From: Grimontia kaedaensis
GTDB taxonomy: Bacteria; Pseudomonadota; Gammaproteobacteria; Enterobacterales; Vibrionaceae
Direction: 5' to 3'
Length of the DNA: 64,000 nt
NCBI RefSeq assembly: GCF_023746615.1
Contig: NZ_CP082276.1
Location: forward strand, 620,001 to 684,000
Shown: positions 10,157-19,483 of the stretch, piece by piece
How positions within the stretch are numbered: position 1 is the stretch's first letter
Layout of the letters: the number at the start of each line of letters is the position of its first letter
Program-made: the position numbers and the translations under genes
The notes under the pieces: generated by a model
The model's input: only the letters and a program-made list of their open reading frames with translations
What the model was told of the DNA's origin: nothing
The model's database searches: none

Positions 10157-10184
10157 AAAGCCCTCTTTTGAGAGGGCTTTGTTA
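10157..10184 (+). terminator. Rho-independent terminator of the tail cluster
   Basis: Perfect stem AAAGCCCTCT / AGAGGGCTTT with a 4-base loop, followed by TGTTAC on the plus strand and preceded by an A-run. It can therefore terminate both the tail operon and the convergent GH43 gene. Confidence 0.85.
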
Positions 10185-10207
10185 CTAATCAGCCATATTT
10201 TTCAAAG

Positions 10208-11299
10208 TTACTTATCGACCCACTTGTTGCATACCTTTGGCCAACCTTGCTCCCACTCTATCTGTCTGAGTTGCAGTGTTGGTTTGTAGTTATTAGTAGA
10301 ATCATAGGCGTGGTGCACCAGCCAGTCTTGATTGTCTTCTGTGAAGACATCGTTGTGGCCTGTTCCAATTTGCTCACCATCTTTGTCTAGTAGTTTTGTG
10401 CCGCCGCCTTCATTCAATAGCCTTCCATAGCTATCTACATAAGGTCCTTGTATATCTTTAGAACGGCCTACCCTGATTTCATATTTTGTGTCTGGGCCTT
10501 TACAACAACTGTTGTAAGACATGTACAGGTAGTAAAAACCATTTTTGTACTGGATGAATGGTGCTTCAACCACAAATTCGCCAGTGGAAATATCGGTAAT
10601 GGGACGGCTGGCTAAAGTGATCATTTTACTGGGATCGATTGGCTTCAGGGTCTTAGGATCAAGTTCCAAGAGATGGATACCTCCCATGTAAATTTGAGGA
10701 ATAACACCTGCAAGCGATATGTCACCCATTGTAGAACCAAATACTAACCAGGGTTTTTGGTCGTCATCGACGTAAAACATGGCATCGATAGCGTTATAGT
10801 GCCTGCCATAACCGCCACAAATGATCTCTCCCAATAAAGGTTTTGAACGCAGTATTTCACCATGATCCACCCATTTGTAATCAGGCGCTTCTGGGTCAAG
10901 AGTGGTATTTGTCAAAAGGCCAGTGGCTGCATTGCAAGTGCCTGATTTATGTGACTGATAAAAGTAAACGTACTGCCCGTTATAAAACGAAATATCTGGA
11001 GCGCCGATGTGATCAAGGTTCTCGATGGAATCTGTCAGCCATACAGGTATTTCTGAAAATACATTGCCACGATAGTCCCAGTTGACTTTATCTAATGAGG
11101 AATAAAATGCGCCGAGGGGACTGCTGGAATATAAGTAGTAATATGAGCCCTGCTTTTCCATGGTGGGGTCATGAATGTGTTCGCTTATGGCTTGATAATT
11201 CGCGATATTTGGAGTGGCATCAATACAGGTTTGATTATCGTTACATCCTTGAAGAAGAGCGGCAGTAAGTAGTGTGTACGGGATAAGGCGAGGTGTCAT
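10208..11299 (-). CDS. GH43 arabinan endo-1,5-alpha-L-arabinanase, lipoprotein
   Basis: A 363-aa secreted hydrolase. The N-terminus is a lipoprotein signal ending in the lipobox 'LLQGC' (Cys19), so the enzyme is probably anchored to a membrane. The five-bladed propeller of GH43 is supported by the general-base Asp in 'HDPTMEKQGSYYYLYSSS', the pKa-tuning Asp in 'YNAIDAMFYVDDD' and the acid Glu in 'GEFVVEAPFIQYKNGFYYLY'. The C-terminal 'GHNDVFTEDNQDWLVHHAYD' and '...GWP' pattern is typical of endo-arabinanases. It is a single gene, convergent with the tail cluster and sharing its terminator. All three catalytic carboxylates are present, so activity on arabinan or related plant/algal polymers is likely. 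Exact substrate is unproven. Confidence 0.85.
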   Translation of the reverse strand: MTPRLIPYTLLTAALLQGCNDNQTCIDATPNIANYQAISEHIHDPTMEKQGSYYYLYSSSPLGAFYSSLDKVNWDYRGNVFSEIPVWLTDSIENLDHIGAPDISFYNGQYVYFYQSHKSGTCNAATGLLTNTTLDPEAPDYKWVDHGEILRSKPLLGEIICGGYGRHYNAIDAMFYVDDDQKPWLVFGSTMGDISLAGVIPQIYMGGIHLLELDPKTLKPIDPSKMITLASRPITDISTGEFVVEAPFIQYKNGFYYLYMSYNSCCKGPDTKYEIRVGRSKDIQGPYVDSYGRLLNEGGGTKLLDKDGEQIGTGHNDVFTEDNQDWLVHHAYDSTNNYKPTLQLRQIEWEQGWPKVCNKWVDK

Positions 11300-11637
11300 T
11301 TTTCGCTCCTATATGACTATGTTGTTGATACTTTTTTTTAGACTAGGAAAAAAGACTAAGCAGTTGTTTCATTACTGGGCTTCAATTGAATGTATTTACC
11401 TCATTTGATGGGTTTTGAGAGGCAATCTACGAATCAAGGTTTAGTTGACCTTTTGCTGTGCTCAAGAGACAGCAGCAGTTCATCTGGGTTTCAATAGTTC
11501 TTTGAGGGGTCATGTTTAACAAAGGGTATTTAAAGTCGTTGGGTGGAGATGAACGCAAAAAGTACTGCAGTGGAGATAAGTAGGTAAATCTGCGATTTGT
11601 GGGTTGAATAGCGCAAAAAGGGCAGTAGTTTCCCCGC
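11300..11637. other. Intergenic region, 338 bp
   Basis: Lies between the GH43 start and the LysR stop, both on the minus strand. It must hold the GH43 promoter. It is AT-rich near 11325-11340 (a run of T). No open reading frame with a ribosome site, no clear terminator and no repeat were seen. Confidence 0.5.
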
Positions 11638-12585
11638 CTATTTAATGCTGGCCATCTCCGTCATTCCTTCAGAAATGTTATGAATCGCGTGAGATAACGA
11701 ATCATCGGGCTTTCTATAAAACAGCCTGACTTCAAACGGGATATTCCATTTTTCATCGCCTGCCAGTGCAAGCTCTCCACGCACCAATTCATCCTTCACA
11801 AATGAATAGGGGAGCCACGCCAGGCCATAGCCGCCAAGCACCATGGATTTTAGCGTGTGGGCGAAGGGGTTTTCATAGCGTCTGTTCAGGTAACACGCTT
11901 CTTTGTTGAGCAATTGGTCGATTGATTTACCAAATAAAGACTGATGGGTGTAAGCCACCAAAGGAATCGGGTTATTGGCTTCACCGGGAAGGTGAAACAT
12001 GGCTTGCTTGTTGGTTGCTAGCGAGACTGGGACTAAGGTTTCTTGGCCAATGACAGTGCTTTGAAAACGGTTGTCATCAATAGCGTTTCCAAGCTCGTTG
12101 TGGGTATAACAAAGCAGGTAATCAACAGACCCATTTCTAAACATTTCTATGCAATCAGCAAGACGATCAGACGAAAGTTTTACATAAACAGGGCCGACTT
12201 CTTTTTCGATTTCATGCATCCATGACATAAAGACGGTTTGAACGATCGAGTTCTGTGCAGCAACAGAAATTTCATTGGTTCGGGTTTTCTTCAATGCCCG
12301 GGCAGACTCTCTGGCAAGATGTAGTCGATTGAGGATCTCTTCCGCTTCAACCAAAAAGGCTTTGCCTTGTTCGGTGAGTTCCAGTTGCGGAGAGTCGCGG
12401 TTCACGAGATCTGTGCCCACCCATTGTTCCAAGGCTTTGATGCGGCGACTGAACGCGGGTTGGGTGACAAATCGCTCCCTGGCGGCAGACGTAAAGCTAC
12501 TTGAATGCGCCAGACAAACAAAATCTTCCAATAACTTAAAATCCAATACTCCCTCCGAGCCAGTTACAGCGTGGCTTGGTGCCAA
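11638..12585 (-). CDS. LysR-family transcriptional regulator of the TRAP operon
   Basis: A 315-aa regulator with the LysR winged HTH at residues about 15-75 ('FVCLAHSSSFTSAARERFVTQPAFSRRIKALEQWVG') and a periplasmic-binding-like effector domain (about 100-305). Translation could also begin at the internal GTG giving 'VLDFKLLEDF', where most LysR proteins start; the ATG given adds about 13 residues. It is transcribed divergently from the TRAP operon across a 366-bp gap, the usual layout of a LysR regulator and its target. The effector is unknown, presumably the TRAP substrate. Confidence 0.85.
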   Translation of the reverse strand: MAPSHAVTGSEGVLDFKLLEDFVCLAHSSSFTSAARERFVTQPAFSRRIKALEQWVGTDLVNRDSPQLELTEQGKAFLVEAEEILNRLHLARESARALKKTRTNEISVAAQNSIVQTVFMSWMHEIEKEVGPVYVKLSSDRLADCIEMFRNGSVDYLLCYTHNELGNAIDDNRFQSTVIGQETLVPVSLATNKQAMFHLPGEANNPIPLVAYTHQSLFGKSIDQLLNKEACYLNRRYENPFAHTLKSMVLGGYGLAWLPYSFVKDELVRGELALAGDEKWNIPFEVRLFYRKPDDSLSHAIHNISEGMTEMASIK

Positions 12586-12951
12586 TGTCGTTCGCGAACT
12601 GCATTCTTTCGATTTATTAAAACTATCAGAAAGTGTACTTATCGTAGGCTTAAAGATAAGAAAATGGCCTATTCACCACTAAATTTATGGATAAGTGTGA
12701 AAAGTTTTTCTTTTCTAGGGTAAGAGAAGTATCGATGTTTAATGCTATGAATTTATGAGAGTTATTTAGGGGCATAACTTTTCGGTATGTAGGGCAACCG
12801 AATTGGCATGATGCAAAATTGGCTCTCCTGACCATGCTTAATTGAGTGTTTTCAGCCGCACGCTACCTCGGCGGCCGAAAACCAATATGGATGAATCGCA
12901 GCGAATGTCCAGCGCTGCAAAGCATGGAAAATCAGACTAGGGAGAAGTCTC
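12586..12951. promoter_or_regulatory. Divergent LysR/TRAP control region with palindrome
   Basis: The 366-bp gap between the divergent lysR and TRAP starts. It contains a palindrome TTCGGT-N10-ACCGAA at 12781-12802, followed by a second 'ttggcatgatgcaaaattgg' segment with partial dyad symmetry. These are candidate LysR-type binding sites. The TRAP gene has an AGGGAGAAG ribosome site just before its ATG. Confidence 0.4.
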
Positions 12952-13956
12952 ATGAAGTACCGCAACAACGTCAGTTCTTTACTGAAAAGTGCAGTAAGTG
13001 TCGCCATTGTCGGTGCCTTACCTTTCACTGCCCAAGCGGCTGAAACCATTCGCCTGTCCACTTATGTCAACGAGTCCGACATTCGCTATCAAGGTTTCCA
13101 GAAATTTGCAGAACTTGCGGCAGAGAAAAGTAATGGCGACTTGAAAGTTCAGGTTTTCCCATCCGGCACCTTGCATGGCTGGAGCGAAGGTGTAGATGCG
13201 GTTCAAGGTGGCGTATCGGATATCAGTTGGATTCCTGCTGATAAACGCTTGCCATGCTACCGCGTCACTTCACTGTATCCCGTGGCCATTAACCTTGAAA
13301 AACAAATCGAGCTTGATGCTGATTACGCGGCATTGATTGAAGCGGAAGCGGCGAAAGCTGACCTTATCCCGCTAATCAATTCTAATTATTCCTACGACCA
13401 AGAGTGGTGGTTTGAAGAGCCTGTATCAGACATCGGTAAGCTGAACGGGAAGTTGGTTCGCTCAATTGGTCCTCTGGTGAGTTTGATGATCGAAACCTGG
13501 GGCGGCAAGCCAGTGTTCGTTGCACCGAAAGAGGTGTTTCAGTCAGCAGAGCGAGGCGTGGTTGATGGCATCAACATGGGCGTCGCGACATACAGTTCAT
13601 GGAAACTGTGGTCGGTGATGCCTTACATGGTTAACGCCAACATGTTCTACGGCAACATCATCTACATGATGAACAAAGACAAGTTTGATGGCCTGAGCGC
13701 AGACAACCAGAAAGCATTGAAGGAAGCGGCGAAAGAAGCCGAGGCTTGGCTGAAACCGCGTTATGAAACTTGGGTCGATGAGCGTGTCGGCAATGCAGTG
13801 ATGGCGAACGGCGGTTCAGCGGTTTCCATGTCTGAAGAACGTACGGGTGAACTTCTTGCGGGTATTCAGGAGAAATGGACGCCGGAAGTAAATGGTGCCT
13901 GTGGCGTGCCACTGGCTGACAAAGTCCGGAGCTTGTTTGCAGCGCACAGCGAATAA
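12952..13956 (+). CDS. TRAP transporter solute-binding protein (DctP family)
   Basis: A 334-aa periplasmic receptor with a Sec signal peptide (residues 1-29, ending 'FTAQAAE'). It has the DctP fold signatures 'FQKFAELAAEKSNGDLKVQVFPSGTL', the central 'GGKPVFVAPKEVFQSAERGVVDG' ligand-loop region, and 'NQKALKEAAKEAEAW' near the end. Arg155 in 'GKLVRSIG' is at the position of the carboxylate-binding arginine of this family, so an organic anion is expected. It is first gene of the P-Q-M operon followed by a hydrolase. The ligand is not predictable from sequence alone. Confidence 0.88.
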   Translation: MKYRNNVSSLLKSAVSVAIVGALPFTAQAAETIRLSTYVNESDIRYQGFQKFAELAAEKSNGDLKVQVFPSGTLHGWSEGVDAVQGGVSDISWIPADKRLPCYRVTSLYPVAINLEKQIELDADYAALIEAEAAKADLIPLINSNYSYDQEWWFEEPVSDIGKLNGKLVRSIGPLVSLMIETWGGKPVFVAPKEVFQSAERGVVDGINMGVATYSSWKLWSVMPYMVNANMFYGNIIYMMNKDKFDGLSADNQKALKEAAKEAEAWLKPRYETWVDERVGNAVMANGGSAVSMSEERTGELLAGIQEKWTPEVNGACGVPLADKVRSLFAAHSE

Positions 13957-13973
13957 ATGAAGAGGTGCGCAGT

Positions 13974-14510
13974 ATGAAATCAAACCTGTTAAAGGCTTTG
14001 AACTGGCTATCTCTAGCGTTGCTCTACTGCGGTGCCGTTATCGTGCTGATCCAGGCTGTCTGGATCAGCTACGGTGTTGGAGTTCGCTATATCCTCGACT
14101 CGCCAGACGGCATGGTGACAGAAGCGACGGCATTGTTACTGGTGCCTGTCGCGTTTCTCGGTATTTCGTATGCGCTGTTGAATGATGCCTATCCCAAGGT
14201 GGGGATCGTGCGCGACAAGCTACCTGCGACCCTACAATTTTGGGTCGACAAGCTGAACATGTTGGTGATGTTGCTGATTGGCGCATTCTTCTTTACTGCA
14301 TCAGCGAAAGCCATGTTCAAGTCGATTGATTCCGGTGCGGCATCCGAAATTCTTCTCTGGCCACGATTCTATTTTTGGATCCCTGTCGTGTTATCCCTGA
14401 TGGCCTTCTGCCTGACTGCAACTTATTTGCTGCTCGCTGGCAGACCACCTCGTAAGCCGCAAGGAACAGCGGCAACGGATAACGCTGAACTCAGCCAAAA
14501 CAAACAATAA
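13974..14510 (+). CDS. TRAP transporter small permease (DctQ family)
   Basis: A 178-aa inner-membrane protein with four predicted helices (about residues 10-30, 42-62, 85-108, 124-145). The ATG at 13974 is preferred over the GTG at 13965 because GAAGAGG lies 8 bases before it. It pairs with the large permease downstream to form the Na+-coupled transporter. Neighbours are 18 bases upstream (DctP) and 12 bases downstream (DctM). Confidence 0.85.
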   Translation: MKSNLLKALNWLSLALLYCGAVIVLIQAVWISYGVGVRYILDSPDGMVTEATALLLVPVAFLGISYALLNDAYPKVGIVRDKLPATLQFWVDKLNMLVMLLIGAFFFTASAKAMFKSIDSGAASEILLWPRFYFWIPVVLSLMAFCLTATYLLLAGRPPRKPQGTAATDNAELSQNKQ

Positions 14511-14522
14511 CAAGGAAGTGTT

Positions 14523-15824
14523 ATGGAATGGTACGTAGTTGGGCTAGGTATGCTGGGCTTGTTGATGGGATTCATCATCATTGGCTTGCCGATCCCCTTT
14601 GCACTTGCCGCTGCATCAATCCCATTTTTGCTCGATATCCTAAGCCTGAAGTCCTCTTTGGTGACGGTAGAACTGAAACTTTGGGGCGTGTGGTTTGACT
14701 ACATTCTTCTGGCGGTTCCGCTGTTCGTTTTTCTCGGTGAATTGATAGGGCGTTCCTCGATTGGTCCCAACCTTTACTGGTTTATGCACAGTAAGCTGCC
14801 GCTACGCGGTGCGGCAGCGTATGGCAGTATTGGTGCGTGTGCAGGTTTCGGTGCTGTATGTGGTTCGAGCATGGTCGGCTCGCTTACTATCGGTGGTGTT
14901 GCCTTGCCGCAAATGCTGAAGCTGGGTTATGGGAAACGCCTGTCGAGCGGTGTGTTGGCTGCAGGGGGGACGCTAAGTGTTCTGTTGCCGCCGAGCTTGA
15001 TCTTGCTCTTCTATGGCATCGTGACAGATCAGTCTATTGGCTCGCTGTTTATTGCGGGTGTGGTACCCGGATTGGTATTGGTGACCATGTTTTTCATTAT
15101 TGTCGCGGTGTGGGGGAAGGTTGCACCTCAAGATATTCCGGGACAAGAAAGCATTCAGCCGATCCCTTGGCTGGTGGCGCTGTCCGCACTGACGCCCGTG
15201 ATGATCATCGGCTTAGTCATCACCATCTCAATCTATGCCGGTATCGCGACACCAACAGAAGCGGCGGCAGTTTCTTCGGTTATCACCCTCATCATGGCTT
15301 TTTGCTTTGGTGGCCTTCGTTGGGATGGCTTGCTTGAATCCCTCAAGTCTACGATGCAGACCATGGGATACCTTGGCTTGCTGCTGTCATCAGGGGTGTT
15401 ATTTGGCTTCGTGATGACCTACCACCAAATCCCGCAACAGTTTACCCAGCTGTTCGTTGAAATGGATTTATCGCCTTACGCCGTGCTGGCAATGATTGTG
15501 GTGTTCTACATTATTCTCGGCATGTTCTTAGAACCTGTCTCCATGACCTTTATTACCCTGCCAACCCTGTTCCCATTGGTGCATGCGGCAGGCTTTGACC
15601 TGATTTGGTTTGGGGTGGTTTATACCATCACCATGGAGATAGCAGTACTGACACCGCCTGTCGGGCTCAATCTCTTTGTTATACAGAGTCTCGCCAGAGA
15701 TGACGTGACTATTGGGGATGTGATCGTTGGCTGTGTTCCGTTTATTTTCGCGCTTGTGATTTTGCTGCTGTTGTTGGTCGGACTGCCTGACACAGCGCTT
15801 TGGCTCCCTGAGTTAATGGAATAA
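14523..15824 (+). CDS. TRAP transporter large permease (DctM family)
   Basis: A 433-aa protein with about 12 membrane segments. Typical DctM motifs are 'VPLFVFLGELIGRSSIG' and the pore-lining 'GSSMVGSLTIGGVALPQMLKLGYGKRLSSG', and 'GTLSVLLPPSLILLFYGIVT' in the first half; 'TPTEAAAVS' and 'ILGMFLEPVSMTFITLP' plus 'LTPPVGLNLFVIQSLA' appear in the second. Length is normal for the family. It is cotranscribed with the other two TRAP subunits and a hydrolase 5 bases downstream. Confidence 0.9.
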   Translation: MEWYVVGLGMLGLLMGFIIIGLPIPFALAAASIPFLLDILSLKSSLVTVELKLWGVWFDYILLAVPLFVFLGELIGRSSIGPNLYWFMHSKLPLRGAAAYGSIGACAGFGAVCGSSMVGSLTIGGVALPQMLKLGYGKRLSSGVLAAGGTLSVLLPPSLILLFYGIVTDQSIGSLFIAGVVPGLVLVTMFFIIVAVWGKVAPQDIPGQESIQPIPWLVALSALTPVMIIGLVITISIYAGIATPTEAAAVSSVITLIMAFCFGGLRWDGLLESLKSTMQTMGYLGLLLSSGVLFGFVMTYHQIPQQFTQLFVEMDLSPYAVLAMIVVFYIILGMFLEPVSMTFITLPTLFPLVHAAGFDLIWFGVVYTITMEIAVLTPPVGLNLFVIQSLARDDVTIGDVIVGCVPFIFALVILLLLLVGLPDTALWLPELME

Positions 15825-15829
15825 TAACG

Positions 15830-16612
15830 ATGAATTGTATACGTGTAGGAACCGGACCCACGTTGGTACTGGTTCATGGGTTTCTCAGCAGTTTGACCTA
15901 TTGGGAAAAACAGATTGAATTGTTTTCAACGCGCTTCGACGTTGTCGCGTTCGATTTGCCGGGATATGGGGGAAAGGCCAAAGAAACGGGTCTGGACAGC
16001 GTTGAAGGCTTTGCAGATTTTGTATTGGGAAAACTGGATGAACTAGGCATTGACTGTTTTCATCTGATGGGACATTCAATGGGAGGAATGATTGCCCAGG
16101 AAGTGGCAATAAAAGCGAAAGACAGGGTGATGGGTTTAGTGCTGTACGCAACCGGTCCGAATGGCCGCTTGCCGGGGCGCTTTGAATCGCTTGAAGACAG
16201 CATGGCACGCGCCGAAAAAGAGGGCACAGAGCAAGTGGCTCGGGATACCGTCCGAACCTGGTTTTCTGAAGGGGAAGAGGATCCTGATTTTGTTGGGGGA
16301 ATGGCACTTGCTGAACGTGTGTCCACACAAACCTATATCAATGGGCTGCGTGCGATGGCGGGGTGGAAGTCTCTGGGACGCCTCGATCAGATTGAAGCGA
16401 AAACGCTGGTGTTGTGGCCAGACAGCGATCGCTCCTATATGTGGGAGCAAACCGAAACACTGTGGCGAGGAATAAAAGATACTAACCTCGCGGTGGTGCC
16501 GCTGGCGGCGCACAACACTCATCTTGAGAAAGCGCGGATTTTCAATCTACTGGTGATTGAATTTCTGCAAAGCGAAAAAGTGAAACAACGTCAGTTGGCA
16601 GTTACGAGCTAG
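15830..16612 (+). CDS. Alpha/beta-hydrolase encoded in the TRAP operon
   Basis: A 260-aa cytoplasmic alpha/beta-hydrolase. The oxyanion-hole motif 'LVHGFLSS' (residues 13-20), nucleophile elbow 'GHSMGG' (Ser near residue 84), acid Asp in 'LWPDSDRSY' and His in 'AAHNTHLEKA' complete a plausible triad. It starts 5 bases after dctM, so it very likely acts on the imported compound, for example as an esterase or lactonase. Its stop codon overlaps that of the convergent gene by 4 bases (CTAG), leaving no room for a terminator between the two operons. Confidence 0.8.
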   Translation: MNCIRVGTGPTLVLVHGFLSSLTYWEKQIELFSTRFDVVAFDLPGYGGKAKETGLDSVEGFADFVLGKLDELGIDCFHLMGHSMGGMIAQEVAIKAKDRVMGLVLYATGPNGRLPGRFESLEDSMARAEKEGTEQVARDTVRTWFSEGEEDPDFVGGMALAERVSTQTYINGLRAMAGWKSLGRLDQIEAKTLVLWPDSDRSYMWEQTETLWRGIKDTNLAVVPLAAHNTHLEKARIFNLLVIEFLQSEKVKQRQLAVTS

Positions 16613-17499
16613 TCGTGATCCCTCCGGAGTGCATCCAGGTAGGCGATGTGCTCCGGAAAAATTGCACAGCATCCACCCACAATATTTGAACCCGCATTCA
16701 ACCAGGCACGAACGAATGCTGCGTATTCATCGGCAGGTAAATCACGAACTGTAGTGAGTGAATCATTGGCTTCATGGTCTTGATGGATGACCGTAAACCC
16801 ATTGGCATACGCGCCGAGGGAAATTTGCTTGCCGCTTTCGTCAATGATGGCTTTTGCTACCGCAATGGCATCCAACATCACTTCGGGCTGTGAACAGTTA
16901 AACAGCACGCCATCGACGCCTTTTTCACAGACAACGCGAATTGCATCTGCCACAGATTCACCAGAACGTAATCGAGGTTGATCGATTTCAGTGTCCATTA
17001 AGCTGAAAGCAAAGTAAGCAGGCTGATTGGTGGTTTGGAGTACGTCGAAAATCGTTTCGAATTCTTCAATCAAGCTAATGGTTTCAGCTATCCAAATATC
17101 TGAGTAACCCGCTTGTGCATCAACCAGTGTTTGAATAATAGGACGCGCTTTTTCTGCTGAGAAAAGATCAGGGCGGTAGGAACCCAAAACCGGAGGAATA
17201 CAACCTGCAACGTTGACTTTCTTCTCGCTGTCATCAGCGGCACGGCGGGCAATTTGTGCGGCAGACTCAGCCAGTACAAAGCCTTGTTCCTGATATCGCT
17301 GCTCGCCCAAGTGGAAAGGGACGCAGGCATAGCTGTTGACCGTGATGACATCGCATCCCGCATCAATAAAGTTCTGGTGCGCCTGATAAACACAATCTGG
17401 CGCTTCAATCAGCGCTTGAGCGCTCCATAAAGGCTGGGAAAATGGGGCGCCGATACGTTGAAGCTCTCGCCCCATGCCGCCATCTAATAAAACAAACAT
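16609..17499 (-). CDS. Homocysteine S-methyltransferase family protein
   Basis: A 296-aa protein starting at the ATG giving 'MFVLLDGGMGRELQRIG', the standard N-terminus of the family; a longer frame adds 10 unlikely residues. The three zinc-binding cysteines are visible: 'LFNCSQPEV' and the C-terminal 'GGCC'. The family transfers a methyl group from S-methylmethionine, betaine or dimethylsulfoniopropionate-like donors to homocysteine. It lies 95 bases downstream of a YjeH-like exporter on the same strand, pairing methionine formation with methionine export or turnover. The methyl donor is not known. Confidence 0.82.
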   Translation of the reverse strand: MFVLLDGGMGRELQRIGAPFSQPLWSAQALIEAPDCVYQAHQNFIDAGCDVITVNSYACVPFHLGEQRYQEQGFVLAESAAQIARRAADDSEKKVNVAGCIPPVLGSYRPDLFSAEKARPIIQTLVDAQAGYSDIWIAETISLIEEFETIFDVLQTTNQPAYFAFSLMDTEIDQPRLRSGESVADAIRVVCEKGVDGVLFNCSQPEVMLDAIAVAKAIIDESGKQISLGAYANGFTVIHQDHEANDSLTTVRDLPADEYAAFVRAWLNAGSNIVGGCCAIFPEHIAYLDALRRDHD

Positions 17500-17594
17500 C
17501 CGTGATCGCTCTTTCTTGTTGTACCCCAAACAGATTTGGGTATTTCAAAACTTTTGCGAAAGGTCTCACAAAATATTTGCGATGTCTAGACGGG

Positions 17595-18845
17595 TTAGAC
17601 GGCTGCTTTGGTGGTGTCTTTTTTACCCTGTAACATCAAAAGGCCAAATACGCCCAGCGCATATAGCATCGACCAGCCAAGGCAGACGAAAACAATTACA
17701 CAAAGTGCCAGCGCAATCCCTGCCTGCCATCTCGCTGCACCATCCAGAAGTTTCAATGCTGCGAGCATCGCCATCAGATAAACCAACACGAACACACTGT
17801 TGGCGAGCTTGAGAAAAAACTCCAAATCTAAGCCTGACCAATACCCTATGATGCAGGACGCTGCCAGTACGCTACCGACACTTAAGGTCGCATTCTGGGG
17901 AACGCCACGGGTCGAAACCTGAGCCATTTTTCCTTCTGGCTTGTTCTCTCGCGCTTGCGCCCAAACCATACGTGAAAGGCTTTGGGTGTAAAGATTGACA
18001 CTCGCGAAGCAGGCAGAGAAACCAATCACACTGATCAGCATTTTAAAGTTCGGGCCAAACAAGTTCTCACTCAACCAGGGGATTGAAGCGCTATCAAACT
18101 GTGGGGTGCCGTAAGCGCCGAATTTCAGTATAACCACAGACATGGCCCAGTAGGTCGCACCAGCTACGAAACAGCCGGCGATAATGGCGATGGGGAAATC
18201 CCTTTCCGGGTTTTTAAATTCTTCCCCCATATGGGCGAAAGCTTCAATGCCAACAAAGCACCAGAACATCACACCAAGCGCAGCACCAATGGGCCATAAG
18301 GACTCCTCGCTGATGGTGGGCATGTTCAGGTCGGTGACACCAACGCCGCCTTTCCACAGAAAAGCGCCAACCAAGAGAAAGATGCTGATGGCGATAAGGG
18401 TTTGCAGTTGACCCGAAGATTTAGCGCCCATCAAATTGACACCCACCAAGAGCGCGACGGTAAGAAGTTGAGCTGTTAGAGAGCCGTTAATCGGCTCAGG
18501 CAAAAGCTGTTGTAGAAAGCCCGCGGCAAGAGCAACAGCTGCTGGAACACCAACGGGAATCACACTGACAAACAGCCAGGCAACGCTCCGCTCTGACCTC
18601 TTATCAAAAGCTTTGCGGACGAAATAAGCGGTACCGCCTGCATTCGGGTAGCGCTTACCTAATTGGGCGAATGTCAGAGCTATCGGGCAAATAGCGACAA
18701 ACAGGAAGAGCCATGCCCAGAGGGAAAACTCACCGGCGATACCTGCTGCAATTGCAGGGATCATGAATAGTCCGGTACCCAAAAGGGTGGTGGAAAGTTG
18801 GCCGATACCGGACAGCAATGTGATTTCTTTTTTGAGTTGATTCAT
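17595..18845 (-). CDS. yjeH: YjeH-like methionine/branched-chain amino acid exporter (APC family)
   Basis: A 416-aa, 12-helix permease. The start 'MNQLKKEITLLSGIGQLSTTLLGTGLF' aligns with the N-terminus of E. coli YjeH (418 aa), while an open frame extending 81 codons upstream is not conserved and runs into the divergent regulator's gene region. Shared blocks include 'YPNAGGTAYFV', 'SVIPVGVPAA', 'MFWCFVGIEAFAHMGEEFKNPERDFP' and 'FSACFASVNLYTQSLSRMVWAQA'. YjeH exports L-methionine and branched-chain amino acids. It is first of a two-gene unit with the homocysteine methyltransferase and divergent from an Lrp-type regulator, which probably controls it. Recognition is by recall of the family sequence, not by a search. 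Confidence 0.82.
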   Translation of the reverse strand: MNQLKKEITLLSGIGQLSTTLLGTGLFMIPAIAAGIAGEFSLWAWLFLFVAICPIALTFAQLGKRYPNAGGTAYFVRKAFDKRSERSVAWLFVSVIPVGVPAAVALAAGFLQQLLPEPINGSLTAQLLTVALLVGVNLMGAKSSGQLQTLIAISIFLLVGAFLWKGGVGVTDLNMPTISEESLWPIGAALGVMFWCFVGIEAFAHMGEEFKNPERDFPIAIIAGCFVAGATYWAMSVVILKFGAYGTPQFDSASIPWLSENLFGPNFKMLISVIGFSACFASVNLYTQSLSRMVWAQARENKPEGKMAQVSTRGVPQNATLSVGSVLAASCIIGYWSGLDLEFFLKLANSVFVLVYLMAMLAALKLLDGAARWQAGIALALCVIVFVCLGWSMLYALGVFGLLMLQGKKDTTKAAV

Positions 18846-19039
18846 GGGGCGTCCCAGCCAGTATTTTTGTATTGATGACTGCTGCCAGATTAAAACTGAT
18901 TGAATGAAAAAGCATCGCGCAGAGTGTCTTTGTTCAGCGTCAGATTGACGGTTTTTATTGCTGAGGCTGACAAAGTGACAGTTTTCGCGCAATATCCTGC
19001 GAGAGAAGTGATTTACGAAAAGAGAATCGAAAAGAGAAC

Positions 19040-19483
19040 ATGGATAAGTTCGACCAACAAATATTGGATATTCTGCGTGTGAATGCACGTCGTTCCGTCA
19101 GCGAAATCGCGCGGGACGTCAACTTGTCACGCTCTGCGGTGACAGCGCGAATCAAAAAGCTTGAGCAAGACAAAGTCATCCTTGGCTATCACGCCGATGT
19201 GGTAGAGAACAAAAGCGTCGAAATGGTCTGCGCGTACCTTGCATTGAAATACGACACTTCATCCAGCCAATACCACTGTGAGGCTTATGCAGAAACCATT
19301 CGCCGGATTGAAGGGGTGAAATGGTGTCATGCGATTAGCGGCGAAACTGACATGATGCTGTATGTGGAAGTACCCAGCATGAACCGTATCAATCAAATCC
19401 GCGAAGTGATTCAGGCGATTCCAGACATCAAACAGGTAGTGACCCATATCGTGCTGACTGAGTTTTTCAACACGACTAAGTAA
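19040..19483 (+). CDS. Lrp/AsnC-family transcriptional regulator
   Basis: A 147-aa regulator with an N-terminal HTH (residues about 4-60, 'SVSEIARDVNLSRSAVTARIKKLEQD') and a C-terminal RAM ligand-binding domain (about 66-143) including 'GETDMMLYVEVPSMNRINQI'. It is divergent from the YjeH-like exporter with 194 bases between starts, a common arrangement for Lrp-type control of amino acid exporters. Its ligand is probably methionine, another sulfur amino acid or a branched-chain amino acid, inferred from the neighbours. Confidence 0.85.
   Translation: MDKFDQQILDILRVNARRSVSEIARDVNLSRSAVTARIKKLEQDKVILGYHADVVENKSVEMVCAYLALKYDTSSSQYHCEAYAETIRRIEGVKWCHAISGETDMMLYVEVPSMNRINQIREVIQAIPDIKQVVTHIVLTEFFNTTK

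Noticed and set aside
18846..19088. 81-codon upstream extension of the YjeH-like gene
   Set aside because: Not conserved, and it overlaps the divergent Lrp start region; the internal ATG at 18845 aligns with YjeH.
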